DNA of 64,000 nucleotides from Robertmurraya sp. FSL R5-0851 (GCF_038002965.1 NZ_JBBOOE010000001.1:3143001-3207000); one strand, 5' to 3'; numbered from the stretch's first letter, positions 28,570 through 38,171 are shown. A program made the numbers and translations. Notes: generated by a model from the sequence alone, not told the origin.

Positions 28570-29244
28570 TTATTTTTTAGGCATAACAGACACTCGATGA
28601 ACCGGTACATCTAATAGTTTAGTAACGGATTCAAGTATCCATTTCTTTACTTGTATATTATCAGCTCCCTTTGCAATCACGATGACGCCACGAATGGCAG
28701 GCTTCTTCGTTTCTATTACAATAGGAACCTCTTTTTCCCCATCTCGGATAATCACTAACTGTTCATCCTTTGATTGGTCTTCGACTGTTCGTTGCCCACC
28801 CTCACGGTCAACCTCTTCGGTTTTTTGGGACTGAACAACCACATTTTTTTCAAGTATCTTTTTCTCAGTCGCGTCGACATTTACAGCTACAATCACTTCG
28901 CCAACGCCGACAATTCCCTCAAGTGTTTCCTTTAATTGATTTTCATAATGATCTTCATAGGCAGCAATTATTTCATTTCCATCAATCTTTTTCTGTCCAA
29001 ATGTTTCTACATCCTCACTTGATTTCTCAGCATTTGCTGCCGTTTCAATAGCGGAAGGACTTGGATTTATTAGCAAATTACTTGCTAACATAATGGCGGC
29101 TCCAATTAACAAGACGATTAAGAAGTATTGATATTTACTAGATTTTTTCTCAGGAGGGCTTTCTTTACTAAATAGGTTTTTTAGGAATGTAATGGGCCCT
29201 TTATCTTTGTTAGGTTCTTTATCTTTTTCTGTATCATTTTCCAC
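28570..29244 (-). CDS. spoIIIAG: stage III sporulation protein AG
   Basis: 224 residues. A membrane helix (about 42-60), then an extracytoplasmic ring-building domain (about 95-220) with GVGEVIVAVNVDATEKKIL. Forms the large ring of the mother-cell to forespore feeding channel. GTG start directly after the spoIIIAF stop with a GGGGGG site 9 bases upstream. Confidence 0.93.
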   Translation of the reverse strand: MENDTEKDKEPNKDKGPITFLKNLFSKESPPEKKSSKYQYFLIVLLIGAAIMLASNLLINPSPSAIETAANAEKSSEDVETFGQKKIDGNEIIAAYEDHYENQLKETLEGIVGVGEVIVAVNVDATEKKILEKNVVVQSQKTEEVDREGGQRTVEDQSKDEQLVIIRDGEKEVPIVIETKKPAIRGVIVIAKGADNIQVKKWILESVTKLLDVPVHRVSVMPKK

Positions 29245-29859
29245 TTATTTGTTCCCCCCTTCTATGAAGATTTCAACAGCGCCTTTGTTTACATCCCATT
29301 TTTCAGAGAGAAGTGAAGACAGTTCCTCGTTTTGTTCACTTTCCGAATTAGATGGTAGAGGTGAGTTCGTATTAATATCAACCATTTGTACGACTTCTAC
29401 CACAGTCTCCGTTGTTGATTCACGTAATGTAACAGATATCTCTTGAAGATTGTCTGGGAAGGTTGCGCTGCTCGTTTCATCCACTGATAGATCGATACTA
29501 GCAATCTCTAAACCGTACTGTTCCATCAACTCCTCTTCAACGTCCTTTTTTAATTGGACAGCCACTTCTTCTAAAGCATATGCATCAAAAGAGGCTTGTA
29601 TTTCTTTTTTCTTCATTTCTATTGAATTTTCTATATTTTTTTCTGAAAAGGAGTCTACTTCGGTGATGGCGGAGAGGTTCGCTTCAAAATCACTAGATAG
29701 TATTTTCAGTATGGGCGAAAGAATAATAGCTATTAGTAATAATCCAGTAACCATCCTGGTGTACTTTTGCATATTTGAATTCGGAAGCAGCATATCAACA
29801 ACTGTTGCTAGCAAGACGAAAAGGATTATATTTGTGATCCAGTCTTTTAGGAAATCCAT
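29245..29859 (-). CDS. spoIIIAF: stage III sporulation protein AF
   Basis: 204 residues. Two N-terminal membrane helices (about 5-22 and 33-52) are followed by a soluble ring-building domain. ATG start with GGAGGGG. It abuts spoIIIAG without a gap. Confidence 0.92.
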   Translation of the reverse strand: MDFLKDWITNIILFVLLATVVDMLLPNSNMQKYTRMVTGLLLIAIILSPILKILSSDFEANLSAITEVDSFSEKNIENSIEMKKKEIQASFDAYALEEVAVQLKKDVEEELMEQYGLEIASIDLSVDETSSATFPDNLQEISVTLRESTTETVVEVVQMVDINTNSPLPSNSESEQNEELSSLLSEKWDVNKGAVEIFIEGGNK

Positions 29860-29869
29860 ACCACCCCTC

Positions 29870-31078
29870 CTAACGAACCATCATCGTAAGGTTTCCTGCT
29901 GCTATGACAACAGTTAAACTTAGAAAAAACATCATAGATACGATAGCTAAAGCAGCAAAAACGAAAACAATGCTTTTACTAATAATTTCTAAACAAGCGA
30001 TAACCGGTCCTCCACCTAGAGGCTGTAAGACAGCAGCAGCAAATTTATAAATAAAGGCAATCATTAATATCTTAATCGCCGGAAAAGCAACAATAAGTAA
30101 CAAGATTGCTACCCCTGCAATTCCAACGGTATTTTTCAGTAAAAGCGAAGCACTAATCACTGTATCAGTGGCATCTGTAAACATTCGTCCAATAACAGGG
30201 ATAAAATTACCGGTAATGAATTTTGCTGTTCGAATCGTAATTCCATCTGTCACAGCTGCTGAAGCTCCTTGAACACTAAGAACACCAAGGAAAACCGTGA
30301 GGAAGATTCCGAGTAATCCAATGCTCCAATTTCTTAACAGATTTCCTAATTGAGTTACTTTGTGATGCTCTGATAAAATACTTACAATGCTTAATACTGC
30401 TCCTAAAAACAAAAGTGGTAAAACAACATATTGAATGAACATTCCACTGCTATTCATGAGGAATAAAATTACTGGATGGAAAAAGGCAGCAGATACGAGC
30501 CCCCCCGACGAGGCGATTAATGCAAGAAGAAGTGGAATGAGCGCCAAGATGAAGGAAATCATCGTTGTTATCGTATCATTTGTATACTGGATGGCTACAT
30601 GAAAACTGTTTAGTGCGATAATAATCAACACCATAAATACAATTGCATACGCTACTTTACTAACTGTGCTCTTTTCGAATGAGTTTTGCAGTGTTTGCAA
30701 AAACATGGAGAACACGGTTAGCAATATTAGGGTACCAAGAAGCTTTCCATTAACAACAAATTCGTGAAAAATGAATTTAATTATTCCATTTGTCCACTCT
30801 TTTAAGGAAAATTGCTTGTCCCCCTTGATAAAATCGTAAAGGCTTCCCTTCTGACTTTCCGGAAGGAATCCTCCGTATTCCGTTGTAATCTTTTCCCAAA
30901 AAACCTTCATTTCATCCATATCTAAAGCTTCAAGCTGTTCTTCCATCATTTGTTCAGGATTTATGACGGACTGTGAAGAAGATTGAGTTTCTTCATTTGT
31001 CTCCGCTTTACTTATTGGGACAGACACAAATAGAATGAGAAATATGAGAGAGAATGTTTTGAAGATCAATTGCTTCAA
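29870..31078 (-). CDS. spoIIIAE: stage III sporulation protein AE
   Basis: 402 residues. A signal peptide (LIFLILFVSVPISKAE), then a charged region to about 90 and about six to eight membrane helices. Core membrane part of the SpoIIIA channel. The TTG at 31078 lies 6 bases after AAGGTG; the GTG at 31087 would sit inside that site. Confidence 0.92.
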   Translation of the reverse strand: MKQLIFKTFSLIFLILFVSVPISKAETNEETQSSSQSVINPEQMMEEQLEALDMDEMKVFWEKITTEYGGFLPESQKGSLYDFIKGDKQFSLKEWTNGIIKFIFHEFVVNGKLLGTLILLTVFSMFLQTLQNSFEKSTVSKVAYAIVFMVLIIIALNSFHVAIQYTNDTITTMISFILALIPLLLALIASSGGLVSAAFFHPVILFLMNSSGMFIQYVVLPLLFLGAVLSIVSILSEHHKVTQLGNLLRNWSIGLLGIFLTVFLGVLSVQGASAAVTDGITIRTAKFITGNFIPVIGRMFTDATDTVISASLLLKNTVGIAGVAILLLIVAFPAIKILMIAFIYKFAAAVLQPLGGGPVIACLEIISKSIVFVFAALAIVSMMFFLSLTVVIAAGNLTMMVR

Positions 31079-31113
31079 CTTTTTCACCTTCTTTTATCGG
31101 TTCAGTGGTTCAA

Positions 31114-31509
31114 TTAATTTGGGATTAATGCAATGATGGTTTCTATCAATACCGTCAAAATGGGGATCGCCATAGCAAGTATTAATATTTTCCCAGCCAT
31201 CTCAATCTTCGAGGCAATTGCTGCTTGTCCCGCATCCTTTGTAATTTGAGATGCAAACTCCGCAATATAAGCGATTCCGATAATTTTCAGGATGGTTTCT
31301 ACGTAAATAATATTTACGTTTGCATTTATCGCTATCTTTTCAAGCATATGGATAATCGCGTAGATTTGATCGATTAAAAAGAGAAAGATGGAACATCCAA
31401 CAAATACGATTAGCAAAAAGGCGAAATTTGGTTTTTGCTCTTTAACTACAAGAGCTAAAAAGGTAGCAATAAGCGCAAACCCAACTATTTGTAAAATTTC
31501 AATCGTCAA
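31114..31509 (-). CDS. spoIIIAD: stage III sporulation protein AD
   Basis: 131 residues, about four membrane helices, related to FliQ/SpoIIIAC-type export components. It carries the conserved EFASQITKDAGQAAIASKIEM segment in part. Part of the SpoIIIA complex. Eight bases after spoIIIAC. Confidence 0.92.
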   Translation of the reverse strand: MTIEILQIVGFALIATFLALVVKEQKPNFAFLLIVFVGCSIFLFLIDQIYAIIHMLEKIAINANVNIIYVETILKIIGIAYIAEFASQITKDAGQAAIASKIEMAGKILILAMAIPILTVLIETIIALIPN

Positions 31510-31517
31510 ACCCTCCT

Positions 31518-31724
31518 TTATCCTTGGAATAGGAACACTGATTTGATTTTTTGAAATAACTCATCCACAATAGAAGCGACCATAAACAATATATAAATAA
31601 AGCCAAATAAAGTTACCCACTGAGCGTACTCTTTTTTTCCGACTTGATCGAGGATCGTGTGTAAAAACGCAACTACAATACCTACTCCAGCTATTTTAAA
31701 AATAATATCCACTTCTAAGCCCAT
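31518..31724 (-). CDS. spoIIIAC: stage III sporulation protein AC
   Basis: 68 residues with two membrane helices; VDIIFKIAGVGIVVAFLHTI is the family start. Small integral membrane component of the SpoIIIA complex. Confidence 0.92.
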   Translation of the reverse strand: MGLEVDIIFKIAGVGIVVAFLHTILDQVGKKEYAQWVTLFGFIYILFMVASIVDELFQKIKSVFLFQG

Positions 31725-31756
31725 TTGCTTTTCCTCCTAAGACCACATTCGATTTT

Positions 31757-32272
31757 TTACATCAGTAGAATAACTAGTAGTAACCCTGATAGAAATCCTA
31801 AGCTTTTCATCATCTTTTCATATCTCAATTGTTTGTCATATGCATCCGCTTCTTCACGCTCTAGATGGGTTAAGGCTAACCGAATTTGTTTTTGTTGAGA
31901 GAAACGATCATGCCTTCCAAGCGTCTCACCAAATTGCTTCATAATCTCATATTCTCCTTGCTTTAACGCTGTAAGCTTCCAAACCTCTTGAAGACTTTCC
32001 TCCCACGCATCCTTTACCGTTGTTTCAGAATTGGTTAGTTTCTTCGAAAAGGATTCAAAAAACCAAGAAATGGGCTTGGAAAGCTGCGATGCTAATCTTC
32101 TAGCTGCTTCATGAAGAGGGGTATGACCATACATGATTTCAGCCTCAAGTGATTGTAAGGCTGATTTTAGCTGTCTTAGTTGGCGAGGTCTTTCCGTTAA
32201 GTGCCTAGAGGCTTCAAAGCCCGTCCAAGTAGTAGCAACAATAATAAAAACAGCTCCGATTATCTTTAACAT
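31757..32272 (-). CDS. spoIIIAB: stage III sporulation protein AB
   Basis: 171 residues, anchored by membrane helices at both ends (about 3-20 and 155-171), with a helical middle like type II secretion F-type proteins. Its ATG directly follows the spoIIIAA stop. Confidence 0.92.
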   Translation of the reverse strand: MLKIIGAVFIIVATTWTGFEASRHLTERPRQLRQLKSALQSLEAEIMYGHTPLHEAARRLASQLSKPISWFFESFSKKLTNSETTVKDAWEESLQEVWKLTALKQGEYEIMKQFGETLGRHDRFSQQKQIRLALTHLEREEADAYDKQLRYEKMMKSLGFLSGLLLVILLM

Positions 32273-33190
32273 TTATGTCACACTCACTTTTCTGACCATT
32301 TCTCTACCATGTTGATCCTTCACAGAAAGTATCGTTCCCGGCCCTTCTTTTCGGCTTAATTCAATGAATCTCTGAAAAATTTCACTCTTGATGATGGGTG
32401 TCAATGTGGGTCTTTTTACAATATCTGCGTACGAATGACCATGTGTCGTTGTTACAAGTGAGATCCCTGCATGAACTGCTTCTAAAATAGCCTCGCCGTC
32501 CTCTTCCCTGCCAATTTCATCTACAACTAACACATCAGGACTCATGGAGCGAATCATCATCATCATCCCTTCAGCTTTTGGACAAGAATCTAATACATCT
32601 ACTCTAGGTCCAAATGTTAACTGTGGAATACCATTTATACTTCCAGCAATTTCAGATCGCTCATCGACAATTCCTACCTTGGCTGCTGGAATCGTATTTG
32701 TACCTGTTGATATCACCCTAGCCAAATCTCTTATTAACGTGGTCTTTCCTGTCTGTGGTGGACCAATAATCATGGTATGCAACCAATCTCCTTCATATAG
32801 AAATGGGAGAAGACTATGACAAATCCCGATTTTCTCTCTTGCTATTCGAAAGTTAAAAGAGGATACATCTGTAATTGCTTTCACCTTTCCCGCCTCCAAA
32901 ATAACTTTCCCGGCAAGGCCAACCCGGTGACCACCTGCCACCGTAACATATCCTCTTTTTAATTCTTCCTCTAATGTATAGATAGAAAAATGACTGATCT
33001 TATTCAACAGTTGTATTGCATCTTCTGCTTTTACCGTATAAGGTAGGAAGATTGGTTTTCCCCCACAGGTGATCTCCAATGGGCGACCAATTCTAATTCG
33101 AATTTCTTCCATATCATTTAATTGAAAGGGAGACAGTTGATTCATTTGATTGGCAATCGCTTTAGGTAACATACCCATAACATCTTCCAT
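32273..33190 (-). CDS. spoIIIAA: stage III sporulation protein AA (ATPase)
   Basis: 305 residues. Secretion-type ATPase: Walker A GPPQTGKTTLIRDLA in the middle and Walker B VLVVDEIGREED. It powers the SpoIIIA-SpoIIQ apparatus. The ATG at 33190 lies 7 bases after AGGAGG; an in-frame ATG at 33223 would pass through that site. First gene of AA-AH, behind a sigma-E type promoter. Confidence 0.94.
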   Translation of the reverse strand: MEDVMGMLPKAIANQMNQLSPFQLNDMEEIRIRIGRPLEITCGGKPIFLPYTVKAEDAIQLLNKISHFSIYTLEEELKRGYVTVAGGHRVGLAGKVILEAGKVKAITDVSSFNFRIAREKIGICHSLLPFLYEGDWLHTMIIGPPQTGKTTLIRDLARVISTGTNTIPAAKVGIVDERSEIAGSINGIPQLTFGPRVDVLDSCPKAEGMMMMIRSMSPDVLVVDEIGREEDGEAILEAVHAGISLVTTTHGHSYADIVKRPTLTPIIKSEIFQRFIELSRKEGPGTILSVKDQHGREMVRKVSVT

Positions 33191-33230
33191 AACCTTTCCT
33201 CCTGTCATCAGAACCTTTCTCATTAATTCA

Positions 33231-33259
33231 TTTGTATGCCTGCTTGGCCACTTTATGAC
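33231..33259 (-). promoter_or_regulatory. sigma-E promoter of the spoIIIA operon
   Basis: Minus strand GTCATAAA, 13-base spacer and GCATACAAAT, an excellent match to the sigma-E -35 and -10 (CATACA-T). It lies 41 bases before spoIIIAA, an operon known to be read by sigma-E. Confidence 0.75.
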
Positions 33260-33274
33260 TCCTGAATTCTATAA

Positions 33275-33302
33275 TTGACAGTAGAATCTTATTCCTTATA
33301 CT
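33275..33302 (+). promoter_or_regulatory. sigma-A promoter of the SIMPL gene
   Basis: TTGACA (33275-33280), a 16-base spacer and TATACT (33297-33302), 46 bases before the ATG. Confidence 0.75.
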
Positions 33303-33347
33303 GCATACATTTTACAAAGGAGAAGTATTGAAAAAGGGGGAGTTGAT

Positions 33348-34025
33348 ATGTATCAGAATTACACGAGAGCATGGAACCATTATCCTTCTAGAGCAACAAG
33401 TAGTAATGAAATTAGGGTGATAGGGGAAGGAACGGTTGATATTCAACCAGACCAAGCCGATGTTATTATTGGAATCATCACAGAGAACAAGGAACTCGTA
33501 CCCGCACAACGAGAAAATGCACAAGTAAGTGCTGCTGTTGTGGATGCTTTGCTGTCACTACAAATACCGAGAGAAAAAATTAGAACATCTGACTATTCTA
33601 TTTTTCCTCAATACGACTTTGTTGATGGCGTGCAAACGTTTCGAAATTACAAAGTTGAGCATCGTTTAACCGTTACATTATCCAATATGGATCAAATTGG
33701 CATGGTCGTTGATAAAGCGATAGAAAGTGGAGCAAACAGTATACTTGCGATTAACTTTTCAGCAAAGAATGTATTAAATCAGGAACAACAAGCACTCACT
33801 CTTGCCGTTCATGATGCGACACAGAAGGCTGCAGCGATTGCTCAATCTCTACGTGTTCAACTCAATCATCCTCCTATCCTCATTATTGAAGGAGGCAGTG
33901 CTGTAAATATTCCTGAGCCACTTTATTCTACGATGCCGATGGTAAAAGGGGTAAGTACAACGATAGAACCTGGTTTACTACAAGTAAAGGCAACCATTAC
34001 GGCTGTCTTCCAATTTACTTCGTAA
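33348..34025 (+). CDS. SIMPL (DUF541) domain protein
   Basis: 225 residues. IRVIGEGTVDIQPDQADVIIGI is the SIMPL family start, with the usual regular spacing of YKVEHRLTVTL and QQALTLAVHDATQKAA. No signal peptide or membrane segment is seen, whereas many family members are exported. Function unknown (a periplasmic/immune-signalling name comes from the animal homologue). ATG with GGGGGAG. It stands alone between spoIIIA and efp, where B. subtilis has yqhV. Confidence 0.8.
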   Translation: MYQNYTRAWNHYPSRATSSNEIRVIGEGTVDIQPDQADVIIGIITENKELVPAQRENAQVSAAVVDALLSLQIPREKIRTSDYSIFPQYDFVDGVQTFRNYKVEHRLTVTLSNMDQIGMVVDKAIESGANSILAINFSAKNVLNQEQQALTLAVHDATQKAAAIAQSLRVQLNHPPILIIEGGSAVNIPEPLYSTMPMVKGVSTTIEPGLLQVKATITAVFQFTS

Positions 34026-34026
34026 C

Positions 34027-34060
34027 AAAAAAAAGACACTCAATCGAGTGTCTTTTTCAT
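34027..34060. terminator. bidirectional terminator between SIMPL gene and efp
   Basis: Stem GACACTC-AATC-GAGTGTC (34034-34053) with A8 before and T5 after. Confidence 0.85.
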
Positions 34061-34080
34061 TCTTGTTTGCTCGTGCAATA

Positions 34081-34638
34081 TTAAGCTCTTGAAACGTATG
34101 ACGATTCTGTTGTGTTAATGATTAGACGATCACCTTGGTTAATAAAGAAAGGTACTTGAACAGATAGACCTGTTTCTAAAATAGCAGGTTTTGTTCCACC
34201 AGATGCTGTGTCACCTTTGATTCCTGGCTCTGTTTCAACAACTTCAAGCTCAACCGTATTAGGAAGTTCCACTCCTAGTGTTTCACCTTGATACATCATG
34301 ATATGAACTTCCATGTTTTCTTTCAAAAACTTTAGTTCATAATCAATTGCTGTTGCAGGAAGCTCGATTTGATCATATGACTCCACGTCCATGAATACAT
34401 GTTGCTCTCCGTTTGCGTATAAATATTGCATTTTACGGTTGTCGATTTGCGCTTTCGCTACCTTCTCACCCGCACGAAATGTCTTCTCTTGAACGGCTCC
34501 TGTACGCAGGTTACGAAGCTTTGAACGAACAAAAGCCGCACCTTTACCAGGCTTAACGTGTTGGAAATCCATTACACGCCATAAGCCGCCATCTACTTCA
34601 ATTGTTAAACCTGTACGAAAATCGTTTACTGAAATCAT
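34081..34638 (-). CDS. efp: translation elongation factor P
   Basis: 185 residues. Three beta-barrel domains; the tip loop VKPGKGAAF places Lys32, modified in B. subtilis. C-terminal signature region [16 protein letters not shown]. Relieves ribosome stalling at proline runs. ATG with AGGAGG. Follows papA. Confidence 0.97.
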   Translation of the reverse strand: MISVNDFRTGLTIEVDGGLWRVMDFQHVKPGKGAAFVRSKLRNLRTGAVQEKTFRAGEKVAKAQIDNRKMQYLYANGEQHVFMDVESYDQIELPATAIDYELKFLKENMEVHIMMYQGETLGVELPNTVELEVVETEPGIKGDTASGGTKPAILETGLSVQVPFFINQGDRLIINTTESSYVSRA

Positions 34639-34663
34639 TAATAAATCCTCCTAATAAGATGCA

Positions 34664-35725
34664 TTAAAGAATAATAAGTTCTTTTGTAGAGTATGTGAGG
34701 GATTCATTTCCATCCTTCGTAATAATCGTATCATCTTCAATACGAACACCGCCAAGCCCTGGAATATATATACCAGGTTCAACAGTTACAATCATTCCTT
34801 CTTCAAGAACAAGATTTGATCTTACTGATAGTGCAGGTCCTTCATGCACCTCTAGACCAATACCATGTCCCGTTGAATGACCAAAATACTCACCATACCC
34901 ATGCGAAGAAATATGATTTCTTGTTAATGCGTCGGCTTCTTTTCCCGTCATTCCTGGTTTGATTCCTTCCATCCCGAGTAATTGCGCTTGTAAAACAATA
35001 TTGTAAATTTCCTTTAGCTTAGCATCAGGTTCTCCAACTGATACGGTTCTTGTAATGTCGGATACATAGCCTTTATAATATGCCCCAAAGTCAAGTGTTA
35101 CAAAATCACCTGCTTCAATCACTTTTTCACTAGCCACTCCATGAGGTAGTGCAGATCGAATTCCTGAAGCAACAATTATATCAAAAGATGATGAAGTTGC
35201 ACCTCTTTTTCTCATAAAGAACTCAAGCTCATTCGAAACCTCTAACTCTGTTACGCCAGGACGAATAAAGCCTAGAATATGTGTAAACGCAGCATCTGCA
35301 ATCTTTGCTGCTTCCTTTAATATCTTAATCTCTGCGTCAGTCTTTATCAAGCGCAACTTTTCAATAACGCCTGATAATGGTACTAGTTCTGATTGGACGG
35401 CTTCTTTATAGGATTGATAAGAAGAGTATGTAACATGTTCTTGTTCAAAGCCTAGTCTTGTGATCCCCAACGCTTTAACTTGTGCTGCTACTTCCTCAGG
35501 TATGGTGCCGTTATGCTTTACTATTTCAAAGCCTACACATTGCTTTTCTGCTTGCTCGACATAACGAAAATCAGTAATAAATTGTGCACGATCTTTACTA
35601 ATTAGAACAACACCTGCTGACCCAGTGAAGTTAGACATATAGCGACGATTAAAACTACTTGTTATAAGAATGCCATCCACATTTAGCTTTTCTAACTCGG
35701 CTCTTAATTTATTTAATTTTCCCAT
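34664..35725 (-). CDS. papA: Xaa-Pro aminopeptidase (M24)
   Basis: 353 residues as in B. subtilis PapA/YqhT. N-terminal creatinase-like domain to about 125, then a pita-bread metallopeptidase with metal ligands in LDFGAYYKGYVSDITRT, GHGIGLEVHEGP, TVEPGIY and GGVRIEDD. Removes N-terminal residues before proline. ATG at 35725 is better spaced from GGGAG than the adjacent ATG at 35728. Immediately before efp; the aroQ gene (yqhS) expected upstream is missing. Confidence 0.94.
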   Translation of the reverse strand: MGKLNKLRAELEKLNVDGILITSSFNRRYMSNFTGSAGVVLISKDRAQFITDFRYVEQAEKQCVGFEIVKHNGTIPEEVAAQVKALGITRLGFEQEHVTYSSYQSYKEAVQSELVPLSGVIEKLRLIKTDAEIKILKEAAKIADAAFTHILGFIRPGVTELEVSNELEFFMRKRGATSSSFDIIVASGIRSALPHGVASEKVIEAGDFVTLDFGAYYKGYVSDITRTVSVGEPDAKLKEIYNIVLQAQLLGMEGIKPGMTGKEADALTRNHISSHGYGEYFGHSTGHGIGLEVHEGPALSVRSNLVLEEGMIVTVEPGIYIPGLGGVRIEDDTIITKDGNESLTYSTKELIIL

Positions 35726-35811
35726 CATTCTCTCCCTTTCGTATTCTTATTCTTTTAAACGAAAAAAGAATGCTCAATAAGAACATTCTAACACATCCTT
35801 TTTTCGTTACA

Positions 35812-36336
35812 CTAGTCTGGAGAGAACTGAGGCTCATGGTTTGCTTTTTTTATTTTCTTCATTTCGTGTTCCTCATAGGAAATCGAATAGCCGATAAACG
35901 TTCCATATAAAACATAAAAACAAGCTGTAGTAATTAATGTATTTAACTCCATCTTTCTAAATGGAGGAATTCCAGGAAAGATTGGGTTAAGCACGAACAA
36001 TACTAATGCCAATAACGCAAGTCCAAAGCCTATGCTAATAAATATACTCCTAAAACGTCTGAGTAATATGTAATACATAATGGCAACCCCGATTGAGATA
36101 ACTCCGAGAAGAACAATTGAAATCAATGTACCTAGCCATTGTTTCTTCCATGCGCCGATCGCCCATGGTTCTAGGATAACCCTAGGATGAATCTCTGTGA
36201 AGTTAAAATACCATGCAATAAATGCAAGTCCACTCCACAGCATTCCTCCTACAAACCCTGTGATAATGACCATAGCCATAAATGATAATGGTTTTTCATG
36301 CTGTTCTTGCTCATATTTCTCCTTCTTTTCTGCCAT
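35812..36336 (-). CDS. yqhR: YqhR family membrane protein
   Basis: 174 residues, about four membrane helices, with a charged N-terminus EKKEKYEQEQHEKP and charged tail. Position next to papA and the general pattern match YqhR of Bacillus (function unknown). ATG at 36336 follows GGAGGTGG; the longer frame from 36372 passes through that site. Confidence 0.75.
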   Translation of the reverse strand: MAEKKEKYEQEQHEKPLSFMAMVIITGFVGGMLWSGLAFIAWYFNFTEIHPRVILEPWAIGAWKKQWLGTLISIVLLGVISIGVAIMYYILLRRFRSIFISIGFGLALLALVLFVLNPIFPGIPPFRKMELNTLITTACFYVLYGTFIGYSISYEEHEMKKIKKANHEPQFSPD

Positions 36337-36385
36337 TAAAACCACCTCCATTTGTATTATGTCCCACAGCATTTCTTTCCTTACT

Positions 36386-36415
36386 TATAAATAAAAATAA
36401 TTTGATTTCTGTCAA
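36386..36415 (-). promoter_or_regulatory. possible promoter of yqhR
   Basis: Minus strand TTGACA (36410-36415) with an AT-rich TTTATA at 18 bases. The rest of 36337-36700 is AT-rich and holds a plus-strand TATAAT (36463-36468) without a good -35; nothing else is recognised there. Confidence 0.4.
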
Positions 36416-36700
36416 TTTTAGTCTACATGATAGAGGTTTTTTTCTTTTTCTAGTAGAATAAATATAATATAAGATTTTATTAAACAAATGTAAAAACGGT
36501 GTTCCAATATCGTGGAATGTAGCATAAATTAATTAATACCAATAAAACGTTTGAAACAAAAACAACCTCACCATTTAAAATGTGCAAGCCTAATATTCAC
36601 ACCATCTTAACCAACAATGGGTGGAAATTGTGTAATTGTCAGAGCAGCTAGTTTAAAAGCGGAAAAAAATGCTAATCATGCTTTTAGGGAGGTGGCTTTC

Positions 36701-37075
36701 ATGAAAAATCGAACTTCGCTTATATTCATCGTTTGTTTAGTTACTTTAGCTGCTATCGGAGTAGTATCTAGGCTCATGGTCAATCCTAGTGAATTTTTTA
36801 AAAGTATTTTTGTGTTTGCAATTGTCGGAGTCATTCTGTACTTTTTGGTTCGACATTTTTATAAGGGAAGTCCCGACAAAAAAGAACAGCATGCGTTCCG
36901 CAAAGCTGCTAAGCGTTCAAAAAAGAAGTATATACAAAGGGAAGGTCGGAAACCTTCAGCCAAAAGTGGCTCTATCACTTCTTTAAAAAAGCATGCGAAT
37001 AAATCTAAATCAGCCACACATTTAACGGTCATTGAAGGTCGAAAAGGTAAAAAGAAAAACCGAGCATCGTTTTAA
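36701..37075 (+). CDS. yqhP: small membrane protein, SA1362 / YqhP type
   Basis: 124 residues. Two membrane helices (about 5-24 and 31-48) and a long basic tail rich in Lys, Arg and Ser (HAFRKAAKRSKKKYIQREG), typical of the SA1362/YqhP group of unknown function. ATG with GGGAGGTG. Codes leftover AT-rich context upstream. Confidence 0.65.
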   Translation: MKNRTSLIFIVCLVTLAAIGVVSRLMVNPSEFFKSIFVFAIVGVILYFLVRHFYKGSPDKKEQHAFRKAAKRSKKKYIQREGRKPSAKSGSITSLKKHANKSKSATHLTVIEGRKGKKKNRASF

Positions 37076-37090
37076 GAGGCTCGGTTTTTC
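37054..37090 (+). terminator. terminator of the yqhP-like gene
   Basis: A 12-bp stem GAAAAACCGAGC / GCTCGGTTTTTC enclosing the stop codon, followed by T-rich sequence. Confidence 0.75.
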
Positions 37091-37100
37091 TTTTTAGTAA

Positions 37101-37196
37101 GCTCTTTTCTTAAACTTTGAAGGTTATTGGAACAAAATTTTAATGGTTGTGCTAAGTATCTAGGAGAAAATGGGTTGAATTTAATAAGAAAAGAGC
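37101..37196. repeat. 12-bp perfect inverted repeat pair spanning 96 bases
   Basis: GCTCTTTTCTTA (37101-37112) and TAAGAAAAGAGC (37185-37196), in a non-coding gap between yqhP and the patatin gene. No transposase or direct repeat seen. It may be a small non-coding RNA or an element remnant. Confidence 0.4.
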
Positions 37197-37286
37197 ATGC
37201 AAACTAAATTCTTAAGCGCAAGATAGCTATTTCTACGTTAAAATCGGCTTTAAGATTTTAACAACAATCTTTACGAAAACAGCCTT

Positions 37287-38171
37287 TTAGTAACTCCATT
37301 TTGAAAAGAATTGGGATGCTCTTTCCTTCCCAAAATCGAAAAGGATTTGCTTTTTTTCCTCGGTCAATTCAAACTCCGTTGTTAATACCCCTTCCGTTGG
37401 GATAAAGATGATATTTTTTTCATGCTTCCTCGAGATATATCTTGAGTCATGAGCATCCTTCATAGTCTCAAACAGCGCCTCGTATAGTTTAATTGCATTA
37501 GTGATTGGTTTAATCGGTCGATCCTGAATACTATGAGACAGTTTAATTCCTAATACTGGTCTGACCTTCTTTACATTCTCACCATCAAATAGCCACATAG
37601 GGAAATTACTTAGTACTCCACCATCAACAACGGTGCTTGTCGTATGTCCATGCTTTATCTTAACGGGTTCAAAGAAATACGGTAAGCTGCAGCTCATACG
37701 AATCGCCTTTGCAACTGAAAATGAATTCGGATTAATTCCATAGGACGGTAAATCATCTGGGAGGATAATTAATCTCCCATTTGATAAATCAGAAGCGACA
37801 ACTCTTAAAGCTTGAGGCTCTAGGTCGGCAAATGTTCGAACACCTTGTTGCGCAAGCTTTTCAGCAAGCCACTCTTCAAGTTTCTGGCCCTTATATATAC
37901 CAAGCCTCCAATAAAGTAAAATCCATTTAGCCACACGAAAGGGTAAATACGACGGACGAGTATCTAAAAACGTTTTTAAATCCAATTCATTTATAAGCTC
38001 ATATACCTCTTTGCTCGTATAACCTGCAGCAATTAACGACGCAATAATGGAACCTGCACTCGTTCCTGCCACTCGTTTAAATCGGAATCCTCTATTCTCT
38101 ATTGCTTCATAGGCACCAACTAAGGCTATTCCCTTAATGCCTCCCCCAGAAAAAACGCCGTCAATATACAT
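37287..38171 (-). CDS. yqhO: patatin-like phospholipase
   Basis: 294 residues. Glycine-rich oxyanion loop FSGGGIKG at the start, nucleophile elbow GTSAGS (Ser near 41) and the catalytic Asp in VVDGGVLSNFP: a complete patatin Ser-Asp dyad. Lipid acyl hydrolase of unknown target. ATG at 38171 lies 8 bases after AAGGAG; the GTG at 38180 overlaps that site. Confidence 0.88.
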   Translation of the reverse strand: MYIDGVFSGGGIKGIALVGAYEAIENRGFRFKRVAGTSAGSIIASLIAAGYTSKEVYELINELDLKTFLDTRPSYLPFRVAKWILLYWRLGIYKGQKLEEWLAEKLAQQGVRTFADLEPQALRVVASDLSNGRLIILPDDLPSYGINPNSFSVAKAIRMSCSLPYFFEPVKIKHGHTTSTVVDGGVLSNFPMWLFDGENVKKVRPVLGIKLSHSIQDRPIKPITNAIKLYEALFETMKDAHDSRYISRKHEKNIIFIPTEGVLTTEFELTEEKKQILFDFGKERASQFFSKWSY

